From Engraulis encrasicolus (taxonomy: Eukaryota; Chordata; Actinopteri; Clupeiformes; Engraulidae), in assembly GCF_034702125.1 (NCBI RefSeq), contig NC_085878.1, positions 23,383,502 through 23,447,501 of the forward strand: a stretch of DNA of 64,000 nt. The letters run 5' to 3'. A program made the position numbers and the translations under genes. Each line of letters opens with the position of its first letter. Position 1 is the first letter of the stretch. Under the pieces are notes generated by a model. That model did no database searches and was not told the DNA's origin. It saw nothing but the letters and a program-made list of their open reading frames with translations. Below are positions 11,949-22,541 of this stretch, one piece after another.

Positions 11949-12109
11949 CAGTGGCGGAACAATTGCATACAGGGCCCAGGGTAAGACACTGATTGGGGCC
12001 CCCATATAGCCTGGCAAGGTCACAATAGAATCCCCAGCACAACCAGTACAGGCGTGTCCGTAGCCCTGGCGCAAACGTCCTGCTCAACTCGCCTATAGCT
12101 CCGCCCCAG
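11949..12109. mobile_element. hAT-type MITE, 161 bp, perfect 8-bp TSD
   Basis: Flanked on both sides by CCACCTGC (11941-11948 and 12110-12117). The left end CAGTGGCGGAAC and the inverted right end CTGGGGCGGAGC agree at 9 of 12 positions. The interior has GGGCCCAGGG and GGGGCCCCC blocks like the MITEs at 5492 and 14931. Non-autonomous; mobilised by a hAT transposase elsewhere (inference). Confidence 0.85.
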
Positions 12110-12196
12110 CCACCTGCCCACCCAGTACTCCATACCAGTGGGAGGCTGCTGCTCCAGCCCCCTTGGTTAGCACATCCATCTCTCTCTCTCTCTCTA

Positions 12197-12646
12197 GGTC
12201 GTCCTCAGACGAGCCTTCCATCGTTGCTTCCAATCATCCCGATTCTCCATACATATTTTCAATTCACTGGTACTGGTTCCGGCATCCTTCTTAAGTATGT
12301 CCACATAAGTAAGTGTGGGGCGTCCTCTTGACCGGCACCCATGCGACGGTTCCCACAGCACCAGTTTGCTGGCTGGCAGTTCTTGGTGCCTTTGGCAGTG
12401 TCCTGCAAGTCTCATTCTCCTTACAGCAATTTTCTCGGTCACCCTTGGTAATCCCTCGTACAGAATTTCGTTGGTTACATGTGCACTATCGCTGATGTTA
12501 AGTACTGCACGCAGCATCCTAGTGTAGCACCCATCAAGGGATTTCTCTAGGGTTGGCTTCAGGGTCCAGCATTCACTGCCATAGAGGAGAGCAGACTCTA
12601 CTGTCACGTAGAAGAAGCTAAGCTGGATCCATACACTGCAAAACAT
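12197..12646 (-). pseudogene. Non-LTR retrotransposon ORF2 C-terminal fragment
   Basis: A 150-codon minus-strand frame has the pattern found after the reverse transcriptase in many LINE ORF2 proteins: LLYGSECWTL, then RMLRAVLNIS, LYEGLPRVTEKI, RRMRLAGHCQRH, RGRPTLTYVDILKKD and a terminal W..R..LR. The RT domain itself (YxDD) is absent, so this is a 5'-truncated dead copy. The motif style is that of RTE/Rex-like and related clades; I cannot assign the clade by eye. The frame ends at 12194-12196 beside a short CT run. Confidence 0.8.
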
Positions 12647-13171
12647 TTTCAGCCACCTTCATTTATACATCTCTTAAGTTGTGTCACCTCCATACAGTAC
12701 ACTAGCAGTATATAGTAGCCTACGTTTCCTTAGATACTGTACTACACTACCGTATACTGTATTTCGGTACCCTTTACTTTATGCATGTAGAATTACAGTT
12801 GAATCTAATCTGGGTGCTGGAGCAAATCTTCACCGCACCAACAGCGCATTATGTTTTAATCATGGGTTTTTGTCTGATCAAAGATGCACAGTCAAGCTGT
12901 CATGATTCAAAACATTTCCCATGGGAGCAAATGGATGTTGTGTACTTTGTCTTTGTTTGTTGACCTCTGTACTTTAGCAGTCTGTACTCTAGCTAGCTTT
13001 GAATGCTAATACGTTTGGCACTCTACTTATAATTACCCTGAGGAAAAGGTTGGGACTTATGTCTGTGCTATTAAATTCAAGATCGCCACTCAAGCTCCTC
13101 AGCTCAGTGATCTTGTAGCATTCCTTTTGGCTTGGTTTAAATCGTGAAGCACACCTGCATGCAGAGAGGTT
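12647..13171. other. No recognised feature
   Basis: Unique AT-rich sequence between the LINE fragment and the Helentron-like element. Confidence 0.5.
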
Positions 13172-13325
13172 TATTAAGCGGGCTTGCAGAGCAAGTCCCG
13201 CTTATAGTAATCCCTAAGTACAGTTTATTATTAAGCAGGCTTGCAGAGCAAGTCCTGCTTCTAGTAAGCTCTACTGTAAGTACAGTTTATTATTAAGCGG
13301 GCTTGCCACGCTTATAGTAATCTCT
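13171..13325. repeat. Three tandem 57-62 bp units with a hairpin-forming core
   Basis: Units begin TTATTAAGC at 13171, 13228 and 13290. Each starts with AAGCRGGCTTGC; the first two continue with its imperfect inverse GCAAGTCCYGCTT, so each can form a hairpin. The third unit is shortened to GGGCTTGCCACGCTTATAG. Confidence 0.85.
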
Positions 13326-14786
13326 TAGTTCAGTTTATGCTGGCTTCTCTTGTGCAGGGTTGTAAAAATAGAAATCGCTTCTCCTCCTAGGCCTTTCGAG
13401 ATAGAGACACCGTTCAAACACTAAAACGACCGGCTCGGCTTGGAGATTTCAAAAAATGTTTGTGTGTCCATAACCCTTGGCTTTTTTCGTTTTCGTCGAT
13501 TTTGTGCAAGTTTGGGTCCCCATAGAAAACAATGGTAGAACCTTCAGAGACAGAGTTGAGAGCCACTCAACAGATCAGAGTGTAGGAGGCTTTTTTGTTC
13601 ATAAAACATCAACACTTTCATCTAGAAGTTTAGTTGACGCGTTGTTAGCTAGCTCTATGAGATGACTCCAAACGGTGAAAAGATCATGTCCCAACTCCCA
13701 TTACTTTTTAAATGGCAGGAGTGTAAAAAGTGCTGGGCTGGCCCAATGGCTTTTCCTATTGATTCTTGAAGTGCCTTTCTGAAGAGGCCAGCACATCTTC
13801 CACAAGAGGTCCATTTGTGACTGAACCGTTTTAAACTTCATTCAAGGACTGTTAGAAAGATCACACGTATGACTTCAATCTGTGAGCAGGACGTGCCAAT
13901 TCTTTTTAGTTTTTTTTAACAACAGCGATCTAAAAACTAGAAACTGTTTTGATTCTGCCCTCTGCCTTAGAGCACAATACTAACGGCCATCAGAACAGGT
14001 GGTGCCAATAAAGGGTTCCATCTCAACTGTCACTTTCTCTCAACATTCTATTCTTAACGAGCACCTGCTTTACAATTCTATAACTCTATTGTACAGCTCT
14101 TCAATTCAATGTGATATTGTCTTGCTGGAATGCTCATGTCAGCCAGCTGTTTGGCTCAATGGTAAAGGTGTTGGTTTGGAGATATGGAGGCCGTGAGTTT
14201 GAATCCTACCCAGACACATATTGATTTTCAAAATTATATCATATGCAGTGCTCATTAACCAATTTAAAATAGCATGTATGTCATTTAGTATCAATGGCAA
14301 AGGTGCTGGATTGGAGATATGGAGGTTGTGAGTTCGAATCCCACTCGGACCCATGTTGATTTTCAAAATTATATCATAATGCAGTGTTCCTTAGCCAACT
14401 TTAAATAGCATGTATGTCATTTAGTATCAATGGCAAAGGTGCTGGATTAGAGATATGGAGGTTGTGAGTTCGAATCCCACTCGGACCCATGTTGATTTTC
14501 AAAATTATATCATATGCAGTGTTCCTTAGCCACCTTAAAATAGCATGTATGTCAGTTAGTATATCCCCAAAACTCGGAGCTACAACACTTTCAAGATGGC
14601 TGAATCCAAGATGGCCCATAACTTCTGACTGGGTGGATGGATTTTTCCCACATTTATTTTAGCTTTGTTTTCTCAATAGTAGTTTTGTTTTTAATTTAGG
14701 TATAGAGATATAAAGAAGAAAACAGCTCAGCTCTGCCCCAAAAGGCAAGCCCGCTTCCAGCATTTTCTGCGAGAATGCAATCTAGT
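13172..14786 (+). mobile_element. Helentron-like (HINE-type) non-autonomous element
   Basis: Near the left end the 12-mer AAGCGGGCTTGC (13176-13187) has its exact inverse GCAAGCCCGCTT at 14745-14756. The right copy is followed by a hairpin (14760-14778, arms GCATTTTC/GAGAATGC with one mispair) and then AATCTAG before a T-run. Subterminal inverted repeats plus a 3'-terminal hairpin and CTAG, with insertion between Ts, is the published architecture of Helentron-type rolling-circle elements. The left end carries three tandem 57-62 bp units, and the interior holds three tRNA-like units. There is no Rep/helicase frame. Exact ends are uncertain by a few bases. Confidence 0.6.
14145..14545 (+). repeat. 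Tandem trimer of tRNA-promoter-like (SINE-head) units, period about 136 bp
   Basis: Unit 1 has a perfect Pol III box A (TGGCTCAATGG, 14152-14162) and a near-perfect box B (GTTTGAATC, 14197-14205). Units 2 and 3 have exact box B sequences (GTTCGAATC at 14332-14340 and 14468-14476) and decayed box A (TAGTATCAATGG). Box B spacing is 135 and 136 bp. The linker (TTGATTTTCAAAATTATATC and on) is shared. The acceptor arm does not pair, so these are not tRNA genes. They resemble the head of a tRNA-derived SINE amplified in tandem inside the Helentron-like element. Confidence 0.75.
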
Positions 14787-14930
14787 TTTACAGATTAATT
14801 CATGACAAAGTTTAATTCATCTGCTAATGTCCATTTAACAAATCATTCAATCCAATTATTTAGCCAGTGGTATTCTGTCTGCCTTTTAACATCTAGTATC
14901 TGTCCATTTAACAAATCAAATCAATCCACT

Positions 14931-15088
14931 CAGGGCAGCCAATAGGCGGGGGGACAAACAGGTATGTTGTCCCGGGCCCAAGGAGAGAGGGGGCCCAGAA
15001 TTGGGTCCTCATTACACTGTATGTATTGTGTGGGGAGGCCTTTCAGATGACCTGGTCCCGGGCCTGACCAATGCTGTCAGTGGCCCTG
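14931..15088. mobile_element. hAT-like MITE, 158 bp, copy 2 of the 5492 family
   Basis: Begins CAGGGCAG and ends TGGCCCTG, flanked by AATCCACT (14923-14930) and AATCCACC (15089-15096), an 8-bp duplication with one mismatch. The interior matches 5492-5651 block for block (GGGCCCAAGG, AGAATTGGGTCCTC, TTACACTGTATGTATTG, CCGGGCC). Two copies with different target duplications prove independent insertions. Confidence 0.85.
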
Positions 15089-15978
15089 AATCCACCCACT
15101 CATACGTCAGTTCATCCCACTCTTGTAGTTATATAAAATCAAGAGCCATTCTCAACTTCATAAAACCAAATGGACGGTTACTGACGATGTCCGACTGTAT
15201 TTTTCTCTTGAGCTGTTCTGTATTCAGGTTGTCCTCTGCTCCTCTTTAAATTGTCCAGTCTTCTCTCTTCTCAGGTTCAGCCAAGGCCCTGCTGCACCAG
15301 TGGTGGTCCCGAACCTGAATCTTGAGATTAAATGAGAACTTTCTTGTATTCCTGCCGGACAAGCAGTCTGAGGGGCAGAATGGCTGTGAGCTGAATCCAT
15401 GTGTGGACTCTCTACAGCGCCACCTCAAGGTGGAGACGGGCAGCACGGCCTCCAATGGGGCTACCGCACTCACAGCGGTACCCGGATCCAAGTCCTGCGG
15501 TGCGGAGGTGAGGACATGTGGACACATTATACTGATTGCAGACATCGAAGAACAACATGCACTCCAACAAAGTGTGTGCATGATCACCCATACACACACA
15601 CAGGCAGGCAGGCACACACACATACACACACACTGTTCCAGGCATCACATCCCATTGCACCTTGCCACCCACAGAGCATCCCCTGCATCCAGCATAAACA
15701 AAGCCTAGGCAGTATGTAAGACCAAGGAGATGACAGCACAGCTGTTTGGAATAGTTCTCTGCATGTCTTGGAGAGGCAACAGAGAGATATGTGTTACAGG
15801 CATGCACCAGACACCCCTTGCTTAACATGGCCACGACCCATGGCTCAGCTGACAACTTCAAACCCTGGCACCTTTCACACACATACACACTGGCTCATTC
15901 AAACACAACACAAGCGCACACACACTCACACTCACACAAAACCTGGCCCCTGTGATCCTCTCTTTACTCTTACACATT
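15089..15978. other. No confident gene
   Basis: A stretch at 15413-15510 sits between CTCTACAG and GTGAGG and so resembles an exon, but no domain could be recognised. CA-rich patches lie at 15590-15635 and 15880-15935. Confidence 0.4.
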
Positions 15979-16011
15979 GCACGCACGCACGCACGCACGC
16001 ACACACGCACG

Positions 16012-16080
<69 letters not shown>
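15979..16080. repeat. (ACGC)n-(CA)n compound microsatellite
   Basis: ACGC tetramers (15981-16018) pass into an unbroken CA run up to 16080. Long Thr-His and Cys-Val frames here are artefacts. Confidence 0.97.
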
Positions 16081-16082
<2 letters not shown>

Positions 16083-16868
16083 TCACTCATGCACTTCTCT
16101 CTCCTCACACTCCTCATGGTCCCAGTTTCCGATAGCCGTCAGGGGAAGATTGAAACCACTCCACTGTTGATCAGTAACTAATGCACACGGCAACTCAAAA
16201 CCCAATGAAGCAGCACAATGAGAAGTGTGTTCCGCTTGTTATCACCACTGTGATTCACTCTTTCTATTTCACTCTCCCTCTCTCTCGCTCTCTTTCACTC
16301 TTTTATTAGCTGTCTTTCTCCCTCACTCATTTCTCTCTTCTTGCTCTTTCTCGGTCTGACGCTTTTTTCTTTCGTTCTTTCTTTCTTGGTCCCTCTCTCC
16401 ACCCCTTTCTCTGTGTCTCTGTTTTTCTCTCTTTACCTCACTCTCTTTCTCTCCCTCTCTCTGCCCTGCGGCCTTAGATAGAGTAAAAGGATCCAAATCT
16501 CCAATGAGCTCAGTGGCCAGTGTTATGAGCTGGAAGTGGAAAGGGCTAGGGTGGTGGTGTGGTGGTGTTGGAGATGGAGATGACGTGTGAGGGTTCAGGT
16601 GGAGATAGTGTATGTGAAGCAATGACAGTGGTGGAGAAGAAGAATTTTGGCCAGGGAGTTGGAAAGTGGTGGAGGTGGTGGTGTTTGTGGAGAAGGCCTT
16701 TGGAACCAGGGCCCACTCCCATCTCCATGCCAAGCCATCCCAGCTGTTTGGAGCAGAGTGGAGCAGAGTACAGAGAACATTCACAGCCTCCAGCACAGCA
16801 CAGCCCACAGGCCCAGAAGTAGGGCCTCAGTCAGGGCCCAGGTGGCAAGCAAGGGTACTGTACATGTG

Positions 16869-16926
<58 letters not shown>

Positions 16927-17488
16927 TGCTTACATGGCTTCTGCCAGGCAATGGATGTCAGGACCGATGATGTGCCTTTAGGTGGCGGGCCAGAAATCCT
17001 ATCTTGCAGGTTCGTCGGAGTGACCAGGTGGCAACTTGGTTTTTGCTGATATAAGTACTTGATAGTACATAAATCAATATTCTAGGTGTTGCCATCGTAA
17101 AAAGTTGCACATCGATTTAAAAAACAAAGGTTGAAATAGCGACATTTGGTAATGTGGGAATTTAATTAAAATTGTCCTTTCAACAGGAAATGTGTCACCA
17201 ACTCCTTTTGGAGTGCTTCACAAGTGTGAAACTTCACAGGTTACTGTGTATTATGCCTACCAACATATCTCTGTGTGTGAAATGGCAGTTAGACGTAGCG
17301 CTACCATGTGGTAGGTGAATTAACTGCTTGAAATCACTGCAGCTACTGTGTATTGCATTTTTTTTAAAGGATGAAGTTAATGTGTATATTCTATTAAACA
17401 TACTTTGTGAAATGTTTGTTGATGTTGTAAAATAAGAAAATGGCATGGCAACAAAAGTATCACAGGTTAACAATTAATTTGAACGCAA
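16081..17488. other. No gene; CT-rich then unique DNA
   Basis: 16255-16480 is a loose pyrimidine-rich tract. A (GA)n run with small interruptions lies at 16869-16926. 16930-17488 is unique AT-rich sequence. No exon seen. Confidence 0.5.
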
Positions 17489-17492
17489 CATA

Positions 17493-17849
17493 TGTTGCAC
17501 CCTCAAGCAAGACAGCTCTCGCAAGCAAGACTTTACTTTCAGTTCGTTTTGGAGTTACATGAAGAATACACCGTTACATACACCATTCTCAGAACACCAA
17601 CTTCGCTCTCTTCCTCCCGTTCAATTCACTTGCGTCACGTGATGACATCAACCACTTGAACTTCAACCTTGAGGTCCGCGACTCGGGATGATTCACAGAA
17701 ATATACAATAACACATACATGTCCTTATTTTCGTTCCCTATTACGGAATATGCATCCAAAGTGTAATGAAACAAAAACGTTTTACCAAAAGCTTATCTCT
17801 TTCTCATATTAATAAAAGATAAATTCTAAAGTGGTTCTAGGTCGCAACA
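17493..17849 (-). repeat. 3' LTR of the minus-strand gypsy element (357 bp)
   Basis: TGTTGCACCCTC...GGTCGCAACA on the plus strand. From about 17541 to the end it matches the other LTR with no difference that I can see. The only divergent part is the first 45 bp or so. Directly inside it on the minus strand is a purine run complementary to CCCTCCCCC (17850-17858), the polypurine tract. Confidence 0.92.
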
Positions 17850-18043
17850 CCCTCCCCCATTAAAAATATGTTGCCTAACATTTTCTTTAACACCATACAA
17901 AAATAGAACATTTGTACGAAGGTGAGCAAACAAGTGTTTCAACACATCACATATTACAGGGTCCAAGGCTATATACCACTTCTCAGCATTTTTTTTTTTT
18001 TTTTAACTTCTCGGCAACAGTCCATCATGGCTGGAATACCAAA

Positions 18044-19000
18044 CTAAATGTCCATACTCCTTAGGTATTGAAGGGTGAATAGTCCAACGAAGTATTGGTG
18101 ATGCCCCCAAGGGCCCCCCAAGGGTATCTTCACAATGGGACAAGGAAAATACCACATACACCCAATATTATGTGAGCACACATCTTCAAACCATGCATTC
18201 AATAAGCTCATAGTGTACACACTACCTTTTTTCCCCTGTGTGTTTACACTACTGTCTTGTCCCCCATAAACTAGAATAGCAAGTCCCATCTCCTCGTGTA
18301 GATGCTTGTAGACAACAGGCTTTAGAGAGTCAGGGACAACTAATTGCTTCCGCGCTGTGGTCTCTCTTCTGAGCACACCATCTTCATTGATGTGCAGACG
18401 GGGCCACTCCCGAAGAAGGTGCCTGACCGTTTCACTTTCTGCCATTCTGTCTTTGCGTTTCAAAGGAGCATTTGTTCTTTTCAGGGCTAACACTCTGCTA
18501 ATGGCTGCATTTGCATTTTGGGCCTCTCTGATGACTCCAACTGCAAGAGGCTGAATCGGCTCTGAGATGTTACACTCCTCTGGCAGTGCATCAATGTTAC
18601 AGGTGACAGCAGAAATCCAATTCACATCCTCGATTTCCTCTCTCCGCAGAGCGTTACCTATGCATTCGATGGCATCCTGCTGGCATTCCTCTGTGCATGC
18701 TTGCATGATCTCTTCAATAGGCGTTGTCCTTCGGGACAGGAAATCTGCATCTCGATTTGCTGGTCCAGGCCTGTACTTGAGGGTGAACCGATAATCTGCC
18801 AACTCCGCCACCCAGCGGTGTCCAGCTGCATTGAGTTTCGCTGACTTGGTGACATAGGTTAGAGGGTTATTGTCACTGTACACCGTAAAATGAGGCGCAT
18901 GAAACAGGTAATCACGAAAGCGCTTTGTTATGGCCCATTTAAGTGCAAGGAATTCTAACTTGCCAGAATGTAACTTGTAGTTTTTCTCTGCAGGTGTCAA
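18044..19000 (-). pseudogene. pol 3' part: RNase H end, connection, integrase stump
   Basis: A 318-codon frame continues RNase H and the linker that follows it. Visible motifs are LTPAEKNYKLHSGKLEFLALKW-type sequence, YSDNNPLTYV, a KYRPGPANRDADFLSR tail typical of gypsy RNase H, and about residue 235 a YKHLHEEMG segment matching the start of the integrase zinc finger. The rest of the finger (CxxC) and the whole D,D-35-E core are absent; unrelated-looking sequence follows to the stop. I infer an internal deletion that removed the integrase. The frame is out of register with the upstream pol frame. Confidence 0.85.
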
Positions 19001-19025
19001 TGTTCGTGACCCATACCCTATGACT

Positions 19026-21569
19026 CTAAGAACACCCCCTTGTATAGAGCACGGCTCCTAAGCCATCTTCTGATGCGTCTACATGCAGTACAAAGGGTTT
19101 CTCTAGGTCTGGATATGCCATGACAGGTGGGTTGGTCAGCTGGTCTACAATTTTGCTCAATATCTCTTGGTGGACTTCTGTCCACTTTACTGGGTGAGAT
19201 GGTGGCAACTGAGCAGATTTGCGGCTACCCCCCTTTCCCTTCTGACTCTGCTTCAGCTCTGACTTAGGCTTTGCTAACAGTTCATACAGAGGTTTGGCTA
19301 TCCTACTGAAGTCTTGAATGTAAGATCTGTAATAACTGAGGAAACCCATCAGTTTTCTCACCTCTCTCACGGTAGATGGCCTCTCACGCTTCAGGGCCTG
19401 CACAGCTTCCACTTCTTTGGGGTTCATATTGTATCCTTCTGCAGAGATTACTCGTCCCACGTAACAGACCTCGCTCTTGAAGAAGTCACATTTTTTTGGC
19501 CTCAGCTTGATACCACATTCTCTTTGTCGCTGCAGCACTTTTCTCACATTTTGGATATGTTGGTCAAAGCTGGAGCTAAAGACAAGGACATCATCCAAAT
19601 ATGGGACACATACTTCATCTCTGAGATCTCCTAGGCATCCTTCCATGTAGCGCTGAAGCCCCGCCGGAGCGTTAGTCAGGCCAAATGGGATCCTCACCCA
19701 TTCGTAAAGTCCCCATGGTGTTATGAATGCGGTACATGGGCGGCTTTTCTCACTCATGGATCCCTGATGATAGGCCTTTCCCTGGTCCAGTACTGTGAAC
19801 CAAGAGTTGCCTCCCAGGTTTTCCAGGATCTCCTGTATTCTTGGTATTGGGTGTCTGTCAGGCATTGTTTTCCCGTTCAGTAGTCTGTAGTCGACACACA
19901 ACCTTAGTCCACCATCTTTCTTCCTGACGCATACCACAGGTGAAAAATATGATGAACAAGACTTCTGGATCCATCCTCGAATGAGTAAGTCCTGTATGTG
20001 TGTTTTCACTTCTTGATAAAGATGTCTAGGAATGGCATTGTATGTTCTTTGCACAGGCACATGGTCTTTTAACTGTATATCCAACTCAAGATCTTTGATG
20101 TATCCTGTGTCCCAGTCATCTTTTGCAAAAACGTGACATTCCTCCCTCAACATTCGTTTTACCAGCTGCTGCTGGTCATTTGTCAGATGACTCAGGTCTA
20201 CTGGTGGATCCCAGGACTCGGCTTGTGTGGATTTTCTGGGCTCCACTGATGGGGAGACACTGTGGGCCGAAGACTGAGTTTGCTGACTCTCCATAGACTT
20301 TGGCTGTGACGGGTAGACGGCATCAACACTGTGTAACCAGCCCAGTGTAGTACGGCTGTCAAGCACAATGTCATGGTCAGTCATGTTCTCAACAGTCACT
20401 TCAACTTTAATTTTATCTTCTGGAGGTTGCTGAATTAACTGATCTCTGATGACTAAACCTGCTGGCCACGGTGCTTCATTATTCGGCTCCAGCACCACTA
20501 GTGGTGCGCTCAAAACACTCTTATTCAGCCAGCCACACTGCACTGTCATCACTTTGTTCTTTGGGATAGTCACTGATGTTCTTCCCACTCTGGCTATGTG
20601 GGGTTGACAGTCAGGGCTTTGTTTCTTTAAAACTGATAAAACAGATCTTGCAGTTTTGCGCCCTACCTCCAGTGCCGAGCATAATCTGTTCACCATGTGA
20701 CCTGACGGGATGCAGTCTTCAGAAGTGTCACTTCTCAGTGCTAGTTCTTCAATCACATTAAAACCGATGATGGGGCGTTCAATGTCACTTCTAGCAATCA
20801 GAATTGGCACCTGGATAGTTCTGCCACTCATTCCAGCCACAGCGTTTTTGCACAGGCTGAACTCAGTCTCGATCCATCCCTCATATGGAATGCTGGTCCC
20901 ATTGGCAGCTGAGAGCTCTAAAGCTCCGTCCTCCAGCAACTCCTTCACTGGTCTCACTTCAGCATTAGGCAGATATTTCTTTCTCCAGTTCGTCCCGACT
21001 ATCGATACTTGAGAACCGGTATCCCACAGTATTGCAGTGTCTACGCCACCTAAGGACGCGCGAACCAGGCATCTCTTTCCTACCAGCTTCGCCGTTTGTC
21101 GTTGCTTGCCAGTGAGGGGTGCTCTTAGGCTGAACAGGTCTGCTTGGCCCATCTTTCCTTCAGGCTGAAGCATAATCTCTATCTTAGATGTGTTGGCTGA
21201 GACATTTTTCTTACGATAACCTGAAGCCCAGTGTTCTGTGCTGCCGCACTTGTAACAGTGATCACACCTCCCATCAGGATTGGATGCTTGACATTGCTGA
21301 CACCGTTTGATGTTTGTGTACTTAGGTTGAGGCCGATATTTTCGTTCTGGCTGTTCACTCACTCTTGCTGGTGGAGGTGTAAAGGTCTGTTGAAGACTGG
21401 CTATGTGCGTGGTGAGATTCTGTAGCGCTTTATTACCTTGATCAACTTTTTCCATCAGTGTGTCTCGCTTTGTTATTTCACTTTGTTTGTTCTTACTGCT
21501 TGCTTTATGAGCACCGCTTTCTTTGTCAATTTCTTCATTTTCCTCACTCACTGCTGCAACTTTGACCAT
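19026..21569 (-). pseudogene. pol 5' part: zinc knuckle, protease, RT, start of RNase H
   Basis: An 847-codon frame. Near residue 105 there is a nucleocapsid-like knuckle, [14 protein letters not shown], in which the fourth zinc ligand reads Tyr instead of Cys. Protease has DTGS beginning at residue 183. The RT carries YLDD at residues 657-660 and the preceding [20 protein letters not shown] and [15 protein letters not shown] blocks. RNase H begins with [15 protein letters not shown] and then stops. The stop follows a frame change in a run of five Cs (19035-19039, plus strand), after which the frame at 18044-19000 takes over. The frame overlaps gag by 22 bp in a different register, so a programmed frameshift between gag and pol is likely in the ancestor. 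Confidence 0.88.
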
Positions 21570-22306
21570 TTTTGCTTTAGACGTACTGTAGCTGACAGCT
21601 TATTCTTTCTTTCTGTTTCCAGACTGTATGCAGCAGTCATTTTCTCCAAAAGGACCTCATCTGTGACATTAGCATTTTGTAAGACTGGCTTCATGTCTAT
21701 TCGAATGCTATCATCATGAAGACCAGTGAGTACCGTTTGAAGAAACTGATTTTGGAGAAGCTCTGGACTGTACTTCAAGCCAGACTTAACTCTCTCTGAA
21801 GCGAGAACAATTTGTTGTCTCAGATCCATAGCTCGCATTAAGAACTGGATAGGGGATTCTCTAGACTCTTGAACAGCATGTGTGAGGGAGTGATACAGTT
21901 CTGTGGCGTCTTTTTCAATGTAGTGAGTCCTTAATATTTGTCTGAGAGCTTGTAATGTCAAATCAACTCTACTTTCAAGATAACTTTTCAGTTTTGTTCC
22001 TGGAACAATGGCTTGAATAACTGCTTCAACAACTTCTCCTTCATCATATCCCTTTTTCAATGCTCTTTGAATTTGTCTTTCAAGACTGGAGTAAGTTAAT
22101 TTGTCTGTCTGATTTGGCTCTCCAATTTGTCCAATTATTTTCAGATCTCTTCGGTAGAGTGGGTGCACAAGAGAAGAATGCTGAGTAACTATGGGACTTG
22201 TTTTCGTGGCACTCCTATCAGAGACACTTTCTCCCTGCGCCACTGCATTACTGGCTGCGATAACAACTTCGTCCACACGGTGGAGCTCTCGCACCGTTTG
22301 TTGCAC
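21548..22306 (-). pseudogene. gag capsid region, 5' part cut by a stop
   Basis: A 252-codon frame beginning at a GTG, with capsid-like features: LTLQALRQILRTHY, ELYHSLTHAVQESRESPIQFLMRAMDLRQQ, FLQTVLTGLHDDSIR. These resemble gypsy Gag capsid helices (SPxxFxxR..., FxxGL...). The same frame continues upstream past a TAA at 22316-22318 into a further 50 or so open codons, so the natural start lies nearer 22435 and the stop is a disabling mutation. Identification rests on position and pattern. Confidence 0.75.
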
Positions 22307-22519
22307 AGCCGTGGCTTACTCCACTTGTTGCACACGCACAGCGGTGGCTGTGACTTGAGGCACTGGCTCATTGTGCTTGGTAATTTGCCTTTTAACGTCG
22401 TCGATTTTATCATTTAACTCCAGTAACACAGACATTCCCGCATCTTCAAGTGAAGTAACATTATCCCCTTCCAAATACTGAAGGATACGCCTTCTAAGAA
22501 CTCAGGTGAAAAACTCCAA

Positions 22520-22535
22520 CTGGGTGGAAACACCA
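22520..22535 (-). other. Primer binding site resembling tRNA-Val
   Basis: Six bases inside the 5' LTR, the plus strand reads CTGGGTGGAAACACCA. Vertebrate tRNA-Val ends in CCGGGCGGAAACA plus CCA, which from memory matches at 14 of 16 positions. The position is right for a PBS. Confidence 0.7.
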
Positions 22536-22541
22536 AAATCA

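Noticed and set aside
14145..14220. A functional tRNA gene
   Set aside because: Box A and B are present but the acceptor stem does not pair and the unit is repeated in tandem, so it is SINE-like.
15413..15510. Exon-like stretch between CTCTACAG and GTGAGG
   Set aside because: Splice-like edges, but neither frame gives a TSP1, Ig or other recognisable domain. Left as a possibility for RNA data.
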